From NCBI RefSeq assembly GCF_014901205.1, contig NZ_JACNMU010000002.1, forward strand, positions 1-64,000: a stretch of DNA of 64,000 bases. The letters run 5' to 3'. Of the stretch, positions 9,770 to 18,576 are shown one piece after another. The translations under genes and the position numbers were made by a program. Under the pieces are notes generated by a model. It had not been told where the DNA came from. It was given only the letters and a program-made list of their open reading frames with translations, and searched no databases. The DNA is from Meridianimarinicoccus sp. MJW13 (GTDB lineage Bacteria; Pseudomonadota; Alphaproteobacteria; Rhodobacterales; Rhodobacteraceae). Every line of letters begins with the position of its first letter. The stretch's first letter is position 1.

Positions 9770-10265
9770 CTGCAAACCCGCCTGTTTTCAGTATCTGCGC
9801 CAGCCGCGCAGGCCAGGCCGGGCCCCCCGATGACAGGGTCACCACCCGCCGATCACCCTCTTGCGGCGCGAAGGTCAGCAACAAGGCACTGGACGGCAGG
9901 TCTTCTCCCATCCGGTCGGGCCATTCGATCAGGCACAGCGCGGTCTCGAAAGCCTCTTCAAGCCCCAGTTCGAACAATTCGTCCGGGGTCGAAAGGCGGT
10001 AGAGATCGCTGTGCCAGATCTCCAGATCTCCGGCCTGATAGGTCTGGACAAGCGTGAAGGTCGGCGAGGGAATATCCTCGTCCTTGCCGACGGCATTCAA
10101 CCGGTGCCGGATCAGGGTGCGGGCGAAAAAGCTCTTCCCGGCGCCGATGGGACCGGCCAATGCCAGCGTGTCCCCGGCGCCCAGCTCGGGCGCCAGCGCG
10201 CGGGCCAGGCGGGCGGTAGCCTCCTCGTCGGGCAGGGACAGCGTCAAGGGCAGGGGTGCGATCAT
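9762..10265 (-). CDS. tsaE: tRNA N6-threonylcarbamoyladenosine synthesis ATPase TsaE
   Basis: TsaE is the small P-loop ATPase that works with TsaB and TsaD to put threonylcarbamoyl on A37 of ANN-decoding tRNAs. The 167-residue protein has Walker A LAGPIGAGKSFFART, the motif PSPTFTLVQTY and the characteristic WHSDLYRL and ALCLIEWPDRMGE. The ATG at 10265 gives the usual family length; the frame continues upstream without homology and no convincing ribosome site is seen. It is the first gene of the overlapping series tsaE-amgK-murU-addB-addA. Confidence 0.93.
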   Translation of the reverse strand: MIAPLPLTLSLPDEEATARLARALAPELGAGDTLALAGPIGAGKSFFARTLIRHRLNAVGKDEDIPSPTFTLVQTYQAGDLEIWHSDLYRLSTPDELFELGLEEAFETALCLIEWPDRMGEDLPSSALLLTFAPQEGDRRVVTLSSGGPAWPARLAQILKTGGFADD

Positions 10266-10391
10266 GGCCGGACTATGCTGCGCCGCGCATGGGGCGGCAA
10301 GTCGGTTGAAACCAGTATCGGGCCGCAAGAGCGATCTTTGGCAAACGAGCGACCCCCACAGACCACGGGCAAGGGCGCGGCATGGCAATTT

Positions 10392-10410
10392 CTTCTTGGA
10401 AAAAATACTC
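10392..10410 (+). repeat. Dispersed 19-bp element, copy 2
   Basis: An exact CTTCTTGG-N3-AAATACTC match with N3 = AAA, in the 263-base gap between ctpA and tsaE. Unlike the other intergenic copies it is not directly followed by a strong GC hairpin; only a short CGGGATCCCG palindrome follows at 10434-10443. Confidence 0.72.
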
Positions 10411-10485
10411 AAATGGGCGCAACCGCATCCACCGGGATCCCGCGTGCCAATTGTCACGATGCGAAAGCCAAGGGCGGTTTTTCAA

Positions 10486-10521
10486 CCGGACACCCGCAGC
10501 GCGACACGCGCGGGTGTCCGG
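10486..10521. repeat. Perfect 12-bp inverted repeat after ctpA
   Basis: CCGGACACCCGC (10486-10497) and GCGGGTGTCCGG (10510-10521) form a perfect stem with a 12-base loop, eight bases past the ctpA stop. In the ctpA direction the stem is followed by TTGAAAAACC rather than a T run, so it is not a classical terminator, though it could protect the mRNA 3' end. Confidence 0.6.
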
Positions 10522-10528
10522 CCCCGGA

Positions 10529-11866
10529 TCAATCCGCGCGGGTGCTCAGCGCGGCCAGTCCATTCAGAACGTCGATGGCATAGGCCAGCTGATAGTCCTG
10601 CTTGCGCAGGTCGGCTGCGGCCTTGGCGCGGGCCTCGTCCTCTTCCAACTGGCGCATCTCGTCATCGCTGATCGAGTCGTTGCCAAGCGAGCCGCGCAGG
10701 TCGGCTTCGCTGCGGGTGTGCGCATCGTCCTCGGTCTGGTCGTCCAATTCATCCGTGCGCGGCGGCTGTTCCACGATGATGTCGGGCGACACGCCAAGCG
10801 CCTGGATCGACCGGCCCGACGGGGTGTAGTAGCGCGCGGTGGTCAGGCGCATGGCACCGTCGCCGCGCAGCGGCATGACCGTCTGGACCGATCCCTTGCC
10901 GAAGCTCTTGGTGCCGACGACGATGGCGCGGCGATGATCCTGCAACGCACCGGCGACGATCTCGGACGCCGAGGCCGAACCGCCGTTGATCAGCACCACA
11001 AGGGGCTTGCCTTCGGCCAGATCGCCTTCGGTGGCGTTGTAGCGTTCGCTGTCCTGGATGTCGCGGCCGCGGGTCGAGACGATCTCGCCCGCATCGAGGA
11101 AGGCGTCGGACACGCGGATCGCCTGGGTCAGCAGGCCGCCGGGATTGTTGCGCAGGTCCAGCACGATGCCCGAGACATTGTCGATCCCGCCCAGTTCCGC
11201 GACCGAGTTCTGCAGGCCTTCCTGCAGGTTCGGGAAGGTCTGGTCGTTGAAGGTGGTGATCCGCAGCACCACCGTGTCGCCCTCGGTGCGGGCGCGGACG
11301 GCGGTCAGTTTGATGGTGTCGCGGGTGATCGACACGTCAAAGGCCTCGTCCAGCCCTTCGCGCACCACGGTGATGATGATCTCGGAGCCGACCGGCCCGC
11401 GCATCAGTTCCACCGCCTCGTCAAGGTTCAGCCCCAGCACGCTTTCGCCATCCACATGGGTGATGAAATCGCCGGCTTCGATGCCCGCCTCGTCGGCGGG
11501 GGTGTCGTCGATGGGCGAGACCACCTTGACAAAGCCGTTTTCCTGCGTGACCTCGATGCCCAGCCCGCCAAACTGGCCGCGGGTCTGCACGCGCATGTCA
11601 TCGGCATCCTCGGGCGACAGATAGGAGGAATGGGGATCGAGCGAGGTGAGCATGCCGTTGATCGCCGCTTCGATCAGATCGGTTTCATCCACTTCTTCCA
11701 CATATTGCGCGCGGATCCGTTCAAAGATGTCGCCGAACAGGTCGAGTTGTTCATAGACCGTGCGCGCTTCACTTTGTTCCTGTGCCAGAAGCGGGCCGGC
11801 CACCTGCGTGGTCAGAACGGCCCCGGCCAGGGTGCCTCCGATCGCGGCCATCACGAAAGATCTCAT
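10529..11866 (-). CDS. ctpA: Carboxyl-terminal processing protease (S41 family)
   Basis: CtpA is a periplasmic Ser/Lys protease that processes or degrades envelope proteins, including peptidoglycan hydrolases in several proteobacteria. The 445-residue protein has an N-terminal hydrophobic segment ending near ALLAQ (residues ~5-29), a PDZ domain at ~100-170 (GQFGGLGIEVTQENG), and the catalytic region with GGSASASEIVAGA at 295-307 and the lysine in GTKSFGKG at 318-325. A charged tail rich in Asp and Arg follows from ~370. Start is the ATG at 11866, preceded by AAAGGA. It lies downstream of gpmI on the same strand with a 120-base gap and may have its own promoter. Confidence 0.94.
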   Translation of the reverse strand: MRSFVMAAIGGTLAGAVLTTQVAGPLLAQEQSEARTVYEQLDLFGDIFERIRAQYVEEVDETDLIEAAINGMLTSLDPHSSYLSPEDADDMRVQTRGQFGGLGIEVTQENGFVKVVSPIDDTPADEAGIEAGDFITHVDGESVLGLNLDEAVELMRGPVGSEIIITVVREGLDEAFDVSITRDTIKLTAVRARTEGDTVVLRITTFNDQTFPNLQEGLQNSVAELGGIDNVSGIVLDLRNNPGGLLTQAIRVSDAFLDAGEIVSTRGRDIQDSERYNATEGDLAEGKPLVVLINGGSASASEIVAGALQDHRRAIVVGTKSFGKGSVQTVMPLRGDGAMRLTTARYYTPSGRSIQALGVSPDIIVEQPPRTDELDDQTEDDAHTRSEADLRGSLGNDSISDDEMRQLEEDEARAKAAADLRKQDYQLAYAIDVLNGLAALSTRAD

Positions 11867-11988
11867 CTGTGGGCGGTCCTTTCCTGTCCGGCTCCCTGCG
11901 GGAACCCTTTCGGATCATATAATGCCTATTCCAAAAGGGGGCGCCAGTTCCAACCGCGCCCCGGGTCACAATTCCGTGGATTTCCGCC

Positions 11989-13512
11989 TCACGCGCGGCG
12001 GATCAGGCTGCGGCCGGTCATTTCCTCGGGCTGCGGCAGGCCCATCAGCTCCAGCAGGGTGGGGGCCAGATCGGCCAGGCGGCCGTTTTCCAGCCGCGCG
12101 CCGACCGGGCCGCCGACCAGGGCCACCGGCACCGGGTTGATGGTATGGGCGGTGTGCGGGCCGCCGGTTTCGGGATCCACCATGGTTTCGCAGTTGCCGT
12201 GATCGGCGGTCACGATCATCGCGCCACCGGCCTTGTCCAGCGCCGCGGTGACGGCGGCCAGGCCCCGGTCCACGGCCTCGCAAGCCTTTTTGGCGGCATC
12301 CAGATCGCCGGTGTGGCCGACCATGTCGGGATTGGCGTAATTGGTGACGATCAGATCATAGCCCGCTTCGATCGCCTCGACGAATTTCGCGGTGACTTCG
12401 GCGGCCGACATTTCCGGGGCAAGATCATAGGTGGCGACCTTGGGCGAGGGCGGCATGGCGCGCTCTTCGCCCACTTCCGGGCTTTCCTTGCCGCCGTTGA
12501 GGAAGAAGGTCACATGGGGATACTTCTCGGTCTCGGCCAGGCGGAACTGGGTGCGGCCATGCTTTGCGACCCAGGCGCCCAGCGTGTTGATGATCGAGCG
12601 TTTGGGAAACACCGTGGTGAACCACGCGTTGTGATCGTCGGAATATTCCACCATGCCCAGCAACGCGGCCCAGTCGGGGCGGGTGCCGATATCGAAGTCG
12701 GTGAAATCGGGTTGGGCGATGGCGCGCAGGATTTCGCGCGCACGGTCGGCGCGGAAGTTCAGGCAAAAGAAGCCGTCACCGTCGCGGGCACCGGCGAAAT
12801 CGCCGATCACCGTGGCCGGGATGAACTCGTCATTGGCGCCCGCGTCATAGGACTGGGTGACGGCGGTGACCGCATCCGGGGCGGCCTTGCCCCTGGCGTG
12901 CACCATGGCGTCATAAGCAGTGGCGATACGTTCCCACCGGTTGTCGCGATCCATGGCGTAGTAGCGGCCGATGACCGTGGCGATGGTGGCCCCGTCGGGC
13001 AGCGCGTCAGAAAGCTGTGCCATGTACCCGGCGGCGGATTTCGGCGGTACGTCGCGGCCATCGGTGATGGCATGCAGCGCCACTGGCACCCCCAGATCGG
13101 TGAGGGCTCGGCAGGCCGCGACCACATGATCGATGTGGCCATGCACGCCACCGTCCGAGATCACGCCCATCAGATGCGCGGTGCCGCCGCTGGCCTTCAG
13201 GGTTTCGGCAAAGGTGACCAGGGAGGGGGTCCTGGCGAAAGAGCCATCCTCGACCGCGAGATCGATCTGGCCCAGGTCCATGGCGACAACCCGGCCCGCG
13301 CCGATGTTGGTGTGGCCGACCTCGGAATTGCCCATCTGGCCGCTGGGCAGGCCGACATCGGGGCCGTGGGTAATGAGCTGTGCGGTGGGACAACTGGCCA
13401 TGATCCGGTCGAAGGTGGGCGTATCGGCGAGGGCTGGGGCGTTGGCGGTGCGGTCAGGATTTGCGCCCCAACCATCGAGAATGCACAGGACAACGGGTTT
13501 CGGGGTGGGCAT
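11989..13512 (-). CDS. gpmI: 2,3-bisphosphoglycerate-independent phosphoglycerate mutase
   Basis: GpmI interconverts 3- and 2-phosphoglycerate in glycolysis and gluconeogenesis using two Mn ions and a phosphoserine intermediate. The 507-residue protein is of the usual length. Metal ligands are seen in LCILDGWG near the N-terminus and in VTADHGNCETM near the C-terminus, and the catalytic serine is S63 in GQMGNSEVGHTNIG. The ATG at 13512 is preceded by AAGGAG. It is the first gene of a likely gpmI-ctpA transcription unit. Confidence 0.97.
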   Translation of the reverse strand: MPTPKPVVLCILDGWGANPDRTANAPALADTPTFDRIMASCPTAQLITHGPDVGLPSGQMGNSEVGHTNIGAGRVVAMDLGQIDLAVEDGSFARTPSLVTFAETLKASGGTAHLMGVISDGGVHGHIDHVVAACRALTDLGVPVALHAITDGRDVPPKSAAGYMAQLSDALPDGATIATVIGRYYAMDRDNRWERIATAYDAMVHARGKAAPDAVTAVTQSYDAGANDEFIPATVIGDFAGARDGDGFFCLNFRADRAREILRAIAQPDFTDFDIGTRPDWAALLGMVEYSDDHNAWFTTVFPKRSIINTLGAWVAKHGRTQFRLAETEKYPHVTFFLNGGKESPEVGEERAMPPSPKVATYDLAPEMSAAEVTAKFVEAIEAGYDLIVTNYANPDMVGHTGDLDAAKKACEAVDRGLAAVTAALDKAGGAMIVTADHGNCETMVDPETGGPHTAHTINPVPVALVGGPVGARLENGRLADLAPTLLELMGLPQPEEMTGRSLIRRA

Positions 13513-13850
13513 GGGGGCACTCCTTCGATCGGCACGCGTTGGCGTTCATATAGCGGTCAGGCGCGCATAGTGCGAGGGGCAAGGGGAGGCTCCCGCCGCC
13601 TGGACGACCTGACGATCGCAAGGCGTTGGGCCGGCCTGGCGCGGGCTTTGCCCCCGCCTGCGGGCGCGCGGAACGGGTGAACAGGGTTTTGGTTGGCGGC
13701 TGTGCGGTTCGTGCTGGGAGGCCGTTTGCGGGCAGGTCTGCCGCAAACAGGCCATCGCAAGGGTGGGGGCGAGTCGCGCCCGCCTCAAGGCCGCTCGTGC
13801 CTCGGGCCTTGACCCGGCCCCGACTCACTGGCCCCGACCCACTGGCCCGG
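13513..13850. other. Non-coding stretch between gpmI and trhO
   Basis: No convincing gene is seen in these 338 bases, although GC-rich frames run through them by chance. The left end must carry the gpmI promoter and ribosome site. A bulged stem-loop occurs at 13724-13748 (GTTTGCGG paired with CCGCAAAC, extended by GCAG/CTG). Near 13826-13850 there are two copies of CCACTGGCCC-like sequence flanked by TTGACC/GGTCAA. It could hold the 3' end of the trhO transcript. Confidence 0.5.
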
Positions 13851-14768
13851 TCAATCGGCGGTATCGGCGCGGCCCAGGTGTTTTTCGCCGCGCGCCTTGG
13901 CGAGCGCGATCTGCTTCTGGCGTTCGCGGAAGCGGGCCTTGTCAGAGTCGGACGTTTCCGAAAGGCACTGGTGGCAGGAGACGCCCTCTTCGAACTCGGG
14001 GCGGTCGCGATCTTCGGGCAGGATCGGGCGGCGACAGGCATGGCACAACTGGTGTGGGCCTTCTTTCAGGCCGTGGCCGACACTGACCCGCCCGTCAAAG
14101 ACAAAGCAGTCACCGTGCCAGAGGCTGTCTTCGGCGGGCACCTCTTCAAGGTATTTCAGGATGCCGCCCTTGAGGTGATAGACGTCGTCCACCCCTTCCC
14201 CCAGCAGGTAATTGGTGGATTTCTCGCAGCGGATGCCGCCGGTGCAGAACATGGCGATGCGTTTGTTGTGGAACCGATCCTTGTTGGCCTCCCACCAGGC
14301 TGGAAACTCGCGAAAGCTGGTGGTTTCGGGATCGACGGCGTTTTCGAAAGTGCCGATGGCGACTTCATAGTCGTTGCGGGTGTCGATGACCGCCACGTCC
14401 GGGGCCGAGATCAGCGCGTTCCAGTCCCGTGGGTCCACGTAGTGGCCGGTGCCGGCCAGTGGGTCGACCTGCGGCTGGCCCATGGTCACGATCTCGCGCT
14501 TCAGGCGCACCTTCATGCGGCCGAAGGGTTGGTCGCTGGCGGTGCTTTCCTTCCAGTCCAGGTCGGCGCAGCCGGGCAGGGCGCGGATATGGGCCAGCAC
14601 GGCGTCGATTCCGGCGCGCGGCCCGGCAATGGTGCCATTGATCCCCTCGGGCGCGATGAGAAGGGAGCCGGTGACGGCCTTCTCGGTGCAGAGGGCCCGC
14701 AGTGGATCGCACAGCGCAGAGGCATCCTTGAAGGGGGTGAAGTGGTAAAGCGCGGCAATTGTGTACAT
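13851..14768 (-). CDS. trhO: tRNA uridine-34 hydroxylase TrhO (rhodanese family)
   Basis: TrhO (YceA) performs oxygen-dependent hydroxylation of wobble uridine in tRNAs, giving 5-hydroxyuridine. The 305-residue protein starts MYTIAALYHF, has the N-terminal domain SLLIAPEGINGTIAG, a central rhodanese domain with AVIDTRNDYEV and the active cysteine C175 in MFCTGGIRCEKS, and a C-terminal zinc-binding segment (CHACRRPI...CHQCL). The ATG at 14768 matches the family N-terminus; the frame extends 26 codons upstream without homology. The gene stands alone on the minus strand, divergent from the lipoprotein gene. Confidence 0.93.
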   Translation of the reverse strand: MYTIAALYHFTPFKDASALCDPLRALCTEKAVTGSLLIAPEGINGTIAGPRAGIDAVLAHIRALPGCADLDWKESTASDQPFGRMKVRLKREIVTMGQPQVDPLAGTGHYVDPRDWNALISAPDVAVIDTRNDYEVAIGTFENAVDPETTSFREFPAWWEANKDRFHNKRIAMFCTGGIRCEKSTNYLLGEGVDDVYHLKGGILKYLEEVPAEDSLWHGDCFVFDGRVSVGHGLKEGPHQLCHACRRPILPEDRDRPEFEEGVSCHQCLSETSDSDKARFRERQKQIALAKARGEKHLGRADTAD

Positions 14769-14863
14769 CGGGGCGTTCCGGCATCGGGGTTTGCCCGGAA
14801 ATAGCCTTGACCCCATCCGAAATGCAAATGATCCTTGGCGCGGCAAACAACAAGGAAGCCTTG

Positions 14864-15142
14864 ATGCGACAACCCCTTCTTATTCTCCCGGTTCTTGGCG
14901 GTCTGGCCGCGCTGTCCGGGTGTAGTGCGACCGAAACCGCGGCTGTCATCGAAGACCCCGGTGCGTTCACCTGCCGCGAAACGGCCGCAGCGCGGAACAA
15001 CGTCAGCTTCGATGAAACCAGCGCCGACCTGATCAACGTCGATATCTCAGAGCGAAAGCACTATGTCGTTTCAGTCAAGGGCAAGCAGATCAAGTGCTCG
15101 GTTGACGACGAAGGCTCGTTGTACGAGTTCACGACGATGTAA
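14864..15142 (+). CDS. Small predicted lipoprotein
   Basis: I do not recognise a named family for this 92-residue protein. It begins MRQPLLILPVLGGLAALSGC, a typical lipoprotein signal with lipobox LSGC, so the mature protein probably starts at Cys20 and is membrane-anchored. Two further cysteines (FTCRE and IKCSV) could form a disulfide in the periplasm. The ATG at 14864 follows AAGGAAG by five bases. The next gene, pncA, begins 39 bases later on the same strand, but no functional link is evident. Confidence 0.8.
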   Translation: MRQPLLILPVLGGLAALSGCSATETAAVIEDPGAFTCRETAAARNNVSFDETSADLINVDISERKHYVVSVKGKQIKCSVDDEGSLYEFTTM

Positions 15143-15181
15143 ACCGCTGGCGGCGCCTTCGACGTCGCCAATCTTGCGAAG

Positions 15182-15802
15182 ATGGAAACACCTGCCATGC
15201 GCCCCAGCACCGACGCCCTGATCGTGATCGACGTGCAAAATGATTTCTGCGAGGGCGGCGCACTTGCCGTGTCCGGCGGGTCAGAGGTCGTGGCGCCGAT
15301 CAATGCGCTGATGGCCGAGTTTCCGGTGGTGGTGCTGTCGCAGGACTGGCACCCGGCGGATCATGCGTCTTTCGCCAGCCAGCACCCGGGCCGCGCGCCG
15401 TTCCAGATGATCGACATGCCCTATGGGCCGCAGGTGCTGTGGCCGGATCATTGCGTGCAGGGGCGCAGCGGCGCGGCGTTTCACCCGGATCTGGATGCCG
15501 ACCGGGCGCAGATGATCGTGCGCAAAGGATTTCGACGCGGGATCGACAGCTATTCGGCATTTTTCGAGAATGATCACACCACGCCGACCGGGCTGGACGG
15601 GTATTTGCGGGCGCGCGGGGCGTCGCGGCTGACCTTCGTCGGGCTGGCGCTGGATTTCTGCGTGCAGTTTTCAGCGGTGGATGCGGCGAAAGCCGGGTTC
15701 AGGGCCGAAGTGCGGCAGGACCTGTGCCGGGCCATCGATCTGGACGGCTCGCTTGCCGGCGCCCGTGCTGCGATGGCTGCTGCCGGGGTCGCGCTGATCT
15801 GA
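15182..15802 (+). CDS. pncA: Nicotinamidase
   Basis: PncA hydrolyses nicotinamide to nicotinate for NAD salvage. The 206-residue protein has the isochorismatase-like fold. The catalytic Asp is in ALIVIDVQNDFCEGG (D17), the zinc ligands are in LSQDWHPADHASFA, the catalytic Lys is in MIVRKGF, and the nucleophile is the Cys of VGLALDFCVQFSA, where most family members have GLATDYCV. ATG at 15182 is taken as start; ATG at 15197 is a possible alternative. The next gene is pncB, which uses the product, 71 bases downstream on the same strand. Confidence 0.93.
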   Translation: METPAMRPSTDALIVIDVQNDFCEGGALAVSGGSEVVAPINALMAEFPVVVLSQDWHPADHASFASQHPGRAPFQMIDMPYGPQVLWPDHCVQGRSGAAFHPDLDADRAQMIVRKGFRRGIDSYSAFFENDHTTPTGLDGYLRARGASRLTFVGLALDFCVQFSAVDAAKAGFRAEVRQDLCRAIDLDGSLAGARAAMAAAGVALI

Positions 15803-15873
15803 CGTCAAGGGACGCCCCTTGCGCTATCCCCTCAGGATTGCTCTAGTATTTCAAGAGACAGGAGGGTCGGTCC

Positions 15874-17166
15874 ATGGTGGATATCGCCACGCGCGTCTAC
15901 AATCACAAATGGAAGATCGACCCGATCATCCGTTCGTTGATCGACACCGATTTCTACAAGCTGCTGATGTGCCAGTCGGTATTTCGCAACAAGCCTGATA
16001 CCCATGTGGAATTCAGCCTGATCAATCGCAGCCGGAATATCCGGCTGGCGGATGTGATCGACGAAGGCGAATTGCGCGAACAGCTGGATCACATCCGCAG
16101 CCTGTCGCTGAGCCGCGGCGAAAGCACCTGGCTGCGCGGCAACATGTTCTATGGCAAGCGCCAGATGTTCCGCCCCGATTTCATGGAGTGGTTCGAGAAT
16201 TTCCGCCTGCCGCCCTATCACCTGGAAAAGCGCGACGGGCAGTACGAGCTGACCTTCGAAGGCCGTTGGCCCGAAGTCATGCTGTGGGAAATCCCGGCGC
16301 TTTCCGTGCTGATGGAATTGCGCGGACGGGCGGTTCTGAATGCCATGGATCGCTTCGAATTGCAGGTGCTCTATGCGCGGGCCATGACAAAGCTGTGGGA
16401 AAAGGTGGAACAGTTGCGGCCCGAGCCGGATCTGCGGATTGCCGATTTCGGGACCCGGCGCCGGCATTCCTTTCTTTGGCAGGATTGGTGCGTGCGGGCC
16501 ATGCGGGAAGGGCTGGGAGACCGCTTTGTCGGCACTTCGAACTGCCTGATCGCCATGCGCCGCGAACTGGAGGCGATCGGCACGAATGCCCATGAACTGC
16601 CCATGGTTTACAGCGCCTTGGCCGATACGGACGAGGAATTGCGGCAAGCCCCCTATCGGGTTCTGGCGGATTGGCACGAAGAACACGAAGGCAATCTTCG
16701 GATCATCCTGCCAGATACCTATGGCACCGAGGGATTCCTGAAAGAGGCGCCCGACTGGCTGGCGGGCTGGACCGGGATCCGCATTGACAGCGGCGATCCG
16801 GCGGGCGGTGCGGAAACGGCCATCGACTGGTGGAAGGAACGCGGCGAGGATCCGCGACAGAAGCTGGTGATCTTCTCGGATGGTCTGGACGTGGACAAGA
16901 TGCTGGAACTTCAGGCCCGGTTTCGCGGGCGGGTCCGGGTGTCCTTTGGCTGGGGCACCCTGCTGACCAACGACTTCCGCGGCCTGGTGGCCGACGACGC
17001 GCTGGCGCCGTTCTCGCTGGTGTGCAAGGCGGTCAGTGCGGATGGCCGCCCAACAGTGAAGTTGAGCGACAATCCCAACAAGGCAATGGGACCGGCGGAG
17101 GAGGTAGCGCGCTATAAACGCGTGTTCAACGTCGGTCTACAGAAGCCGCGCGCGGTCGTGGTCTGA
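15874..17166 (+). CDS. pncB: Nicotinate phosphoribosyltransferase
   Basis: PncB joins nicotinate to PRPP with ATP hydrolysis, giving nicotinate mononucleotide for NAD synthesis. The 430-residue protein opens with [17 protein letters not shown], contains the phosphohistidine-region sequence [11 protein letters not shown] and the [10 protein letters not shown] loop, and the phosphate-binding [13 protein letters not shown] and [13 protein letters not shown]. The start at 15874 is preceded by AGGAGGG. It follows pncA, forming a two-gene nicotinamide salvage unit, and ends seven bases before the convergent H-NS gene. Confidence 0.96.
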   Translation: MVDIATRVYNHKWKIDPIIRSLIDTDFYKLLMCQSVFRNKPDTHVEFSLINRSRNIRLADVIDEGELREQLDHIRSLSLSRGESTWLRGNMFYGKRQMFRPDFMEWFENFRLPPYHLEKRDGQYELTFEGRWPEVMLWEIPALSVLMELRGRAVLNAMDRFELQVLYARAMTKLWEKVEQLRPEPDLRIADFGTRRRHSFLWQDWCVRAMREGLGDRFVGTSNCLIAMRRELEAIGTNAHELPMVYSALADTDEELRQAPYRVLADWHEEHEGNLRIILPDTYGTEGFLKEAPDWLAGWTGIRIDSGDPAGGAETAIDWWKERGEDPRQKLVIFSDGLDVDKMLELQARFRGRVRVSFGWGTLLTNDFRGLVADDALAPFSLVCKAVSADGRPTVKLSDNPNKAMGPAEEVARYKRVFNVGLQKPRAVVV

Positions 17167-17172
17167 CCGCGA

Positions 17173-17487
17173 TCAGGCGATCAGAAGATCATCAGCCGAA
17201 GCGCCGCCGTCGATGGCATCCTTGAACCACTGCGGCTGGCGGCCACGGCCACTCCACGTCAGGTCCGGGTTTTCCGGGTGACGGTATTTTGCCGGACGGC
17301 TGACGCCCGATTTCTTGGCGTGATCCACGACTTCGTTGAGGGAAAATCCGAATTCCCGCACCGTGGCTTCAGCCGCAGCGAATGCTTCCTTGCGGCGACG
17401 TTCTTCGAACGTCTCAATCGCCCGTCCCACCTTGGTGTGCAGCGATTTCAGTTCTGCCAGAGAAAGTTCGCTCAGATCGATATCCAT
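17173..17487 (-). CDS. H-NS family nucleoid-associated protein (HvrA type)
   Basis: This 104-residue protein has the two-part layout of alphaproteobacterial H-NS proteins: an N-terminal helical oligomerisation region (residues ~8-55, LSLAELKSLHTKVGRAIETF) and a C-terminal DNA-binding domain with YRHPENPDLTWSGRGRQPQW. The TWSGRGRQPQW core is the AT-hook-like loop of the family. Related proteins in Rhodobacter include HvrA, which tunes photosynthesis and redox genes, but the targets here are unknown. Upstream, 17488-17638 is clearly AT-richer than its surroundings, which fits an autoregulated H-NS promoter. Confidence 0.9.
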   Translation of the reverse strand: MDIDLSELSLAELKSLHTKVGRAIETFEERRRKEAFAAAEATVREFGFSLNEVVDHAKKSGVSRPAKYRHPENPDLTWSGRGRQPQWFKDAIDGGASADDLLIA

Positions 17488-17638
17488 GTGTCAGCCTTCT
17501 GTTTTCAGGATCACTTCAATTACAGGAGTGAATTGGAGTTTGGCAAGGTACTAGTTAGATACATTGGTGTTGTTTTCCACAATACAATGAATCCCGCGTT
17601 TAATCGGAATTTTCAAATGGATCGGGAAGAGCCTTGAT

Positions 17639-18541
17639 CTAAAGGCTTGAAAGCAATGCACTTGCGGCCAGAATGCGGGCGGCTGGTTGGGTCTGATCAA
17701 TCGGGTTGTCGCATCCGCCGCGTTGAAAAATATCAACATTGTGGCCGATAGCGCCGCACAGAATCGACACCTTGTCGCGATCCTTCAGCAGAATTCCGCC
17801 ACTTTCATAGGATTGGCATAAGACCTCGAATACCGGGCCCAGGCGATCCGGATCGTTTTCAAGGGCCAGTATCTGACTCAGATCCCGGATCGGATCACCC
17901 GTTCCGGCGGCATCCATATCCGTCAGATAGAGCGTGTCATGCGAGTCCAGCGTTTCGGACAGGTTCAGATTGCCAAGGCGAACGTTTGTGTCATCACTGG
18001 CATTTTGTAACTCGCCGGCGATGCGGCACAGCAATTGTGCGACTTCGGTTTGGCCGAGATCTTCGAAATAGGCGATGGCCGCATCTGGATTGTATTGGCG
18101 ATCGGGGTCCGGTTTTGCCGGGAATGGCAAGGGCGCGATGGATTCGGCGGTCAGGTGGAAATCCGCCAGCAATGCCGCCAGCTTTCCATAGGTTTTTAGC
18201 GCGGCATCGGGATCCTCGGGGATCTGCACCGGTTGGCCCTGAATGGCCTGTTCCATCACGGCCACCGATGGGGTCTGTTTCAAATGGACGACAAGGTCGC
18301 CGTTGCGGGTGCGCTGCGGCCACGGGCAGGCAAATCCGGTGTCGGCCAGCGCCTCTTGCCAGCGGGCCCGGGCGGCGACCCGTTCGGCCTGCGCCTTGGG
18401 ATAGAATTTCAGCCGGGCGGACAGCCGGGGTGTCAGTCGGATTTCGAATACGCGCCCAGATCCGGGGGAAGTCACCAGCGGCGCTTGTGCCTCGACCTGC
18501 CAGGCGGTGGCCACATCCTGGGCGAATGCGGCGTCATACAT
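17639..18541 (-). CDS. APH-fold protein with a degenerate kinase motif
   Basis: The 300-residue protein resembles aminoglycoside-phosphotransferase-fold kinases in its overall layout: an N-lobe lysine (RLKFYPK, K45) and a C-lobe sequence YLTDMDAAGTGDPIRDLSQIL (205-225) that matches the usual IDFxDAGxGDPxxDLA with metal-binding aspartates. The catalytic HGDxxxGN motif should fall at residues 184-191, but the sequence there is DTNVRLGN: the histidine is Asp and the catalytic aspartate is Asn. It may therefore be a pseudokinase or use another mechanism. It lies 35 bases after arfB on the same strand. No substrate can be named. Confidence 0.7.
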   Translation of the reverse strand: MYDAAFAQDVATAWQVEAQAPLVTSPGSGRVFEIRLTPRLSARLKFYPKAQAERVAARARWQEALADTGFACPWPQRTRNGDLVVHLKQTPSVAVMEQAIQGQPVQIPEDPDAALKTYGKLAALLADFHLTAESIAPLPFPAKPDPDRQYNPDAAIAYFEDLGQTEVAQLLCRIAGELQNASDDTNVRLGNLNLSETLDSHDTLYLTDMDAAGTGDPIRDLSQILALENDPDRLGPVFEVLCQSYESGGILLKDRDKVSILCGAIGHNVDIFQRGGCDNPIDQTQPAARILAASALLSSL

Positions 18542-18576
18542 GGCGCATCCCCGGACAATCCAAGCGCACTGTGCGC

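Noticed and set aside
10486-10521. Hairpin after ctpA considered as its terminator
   Set aside because: In the ctpA direction the stem is followed by TTGAAAAACC, not a T run, so it is listed as an inverted repeat only.
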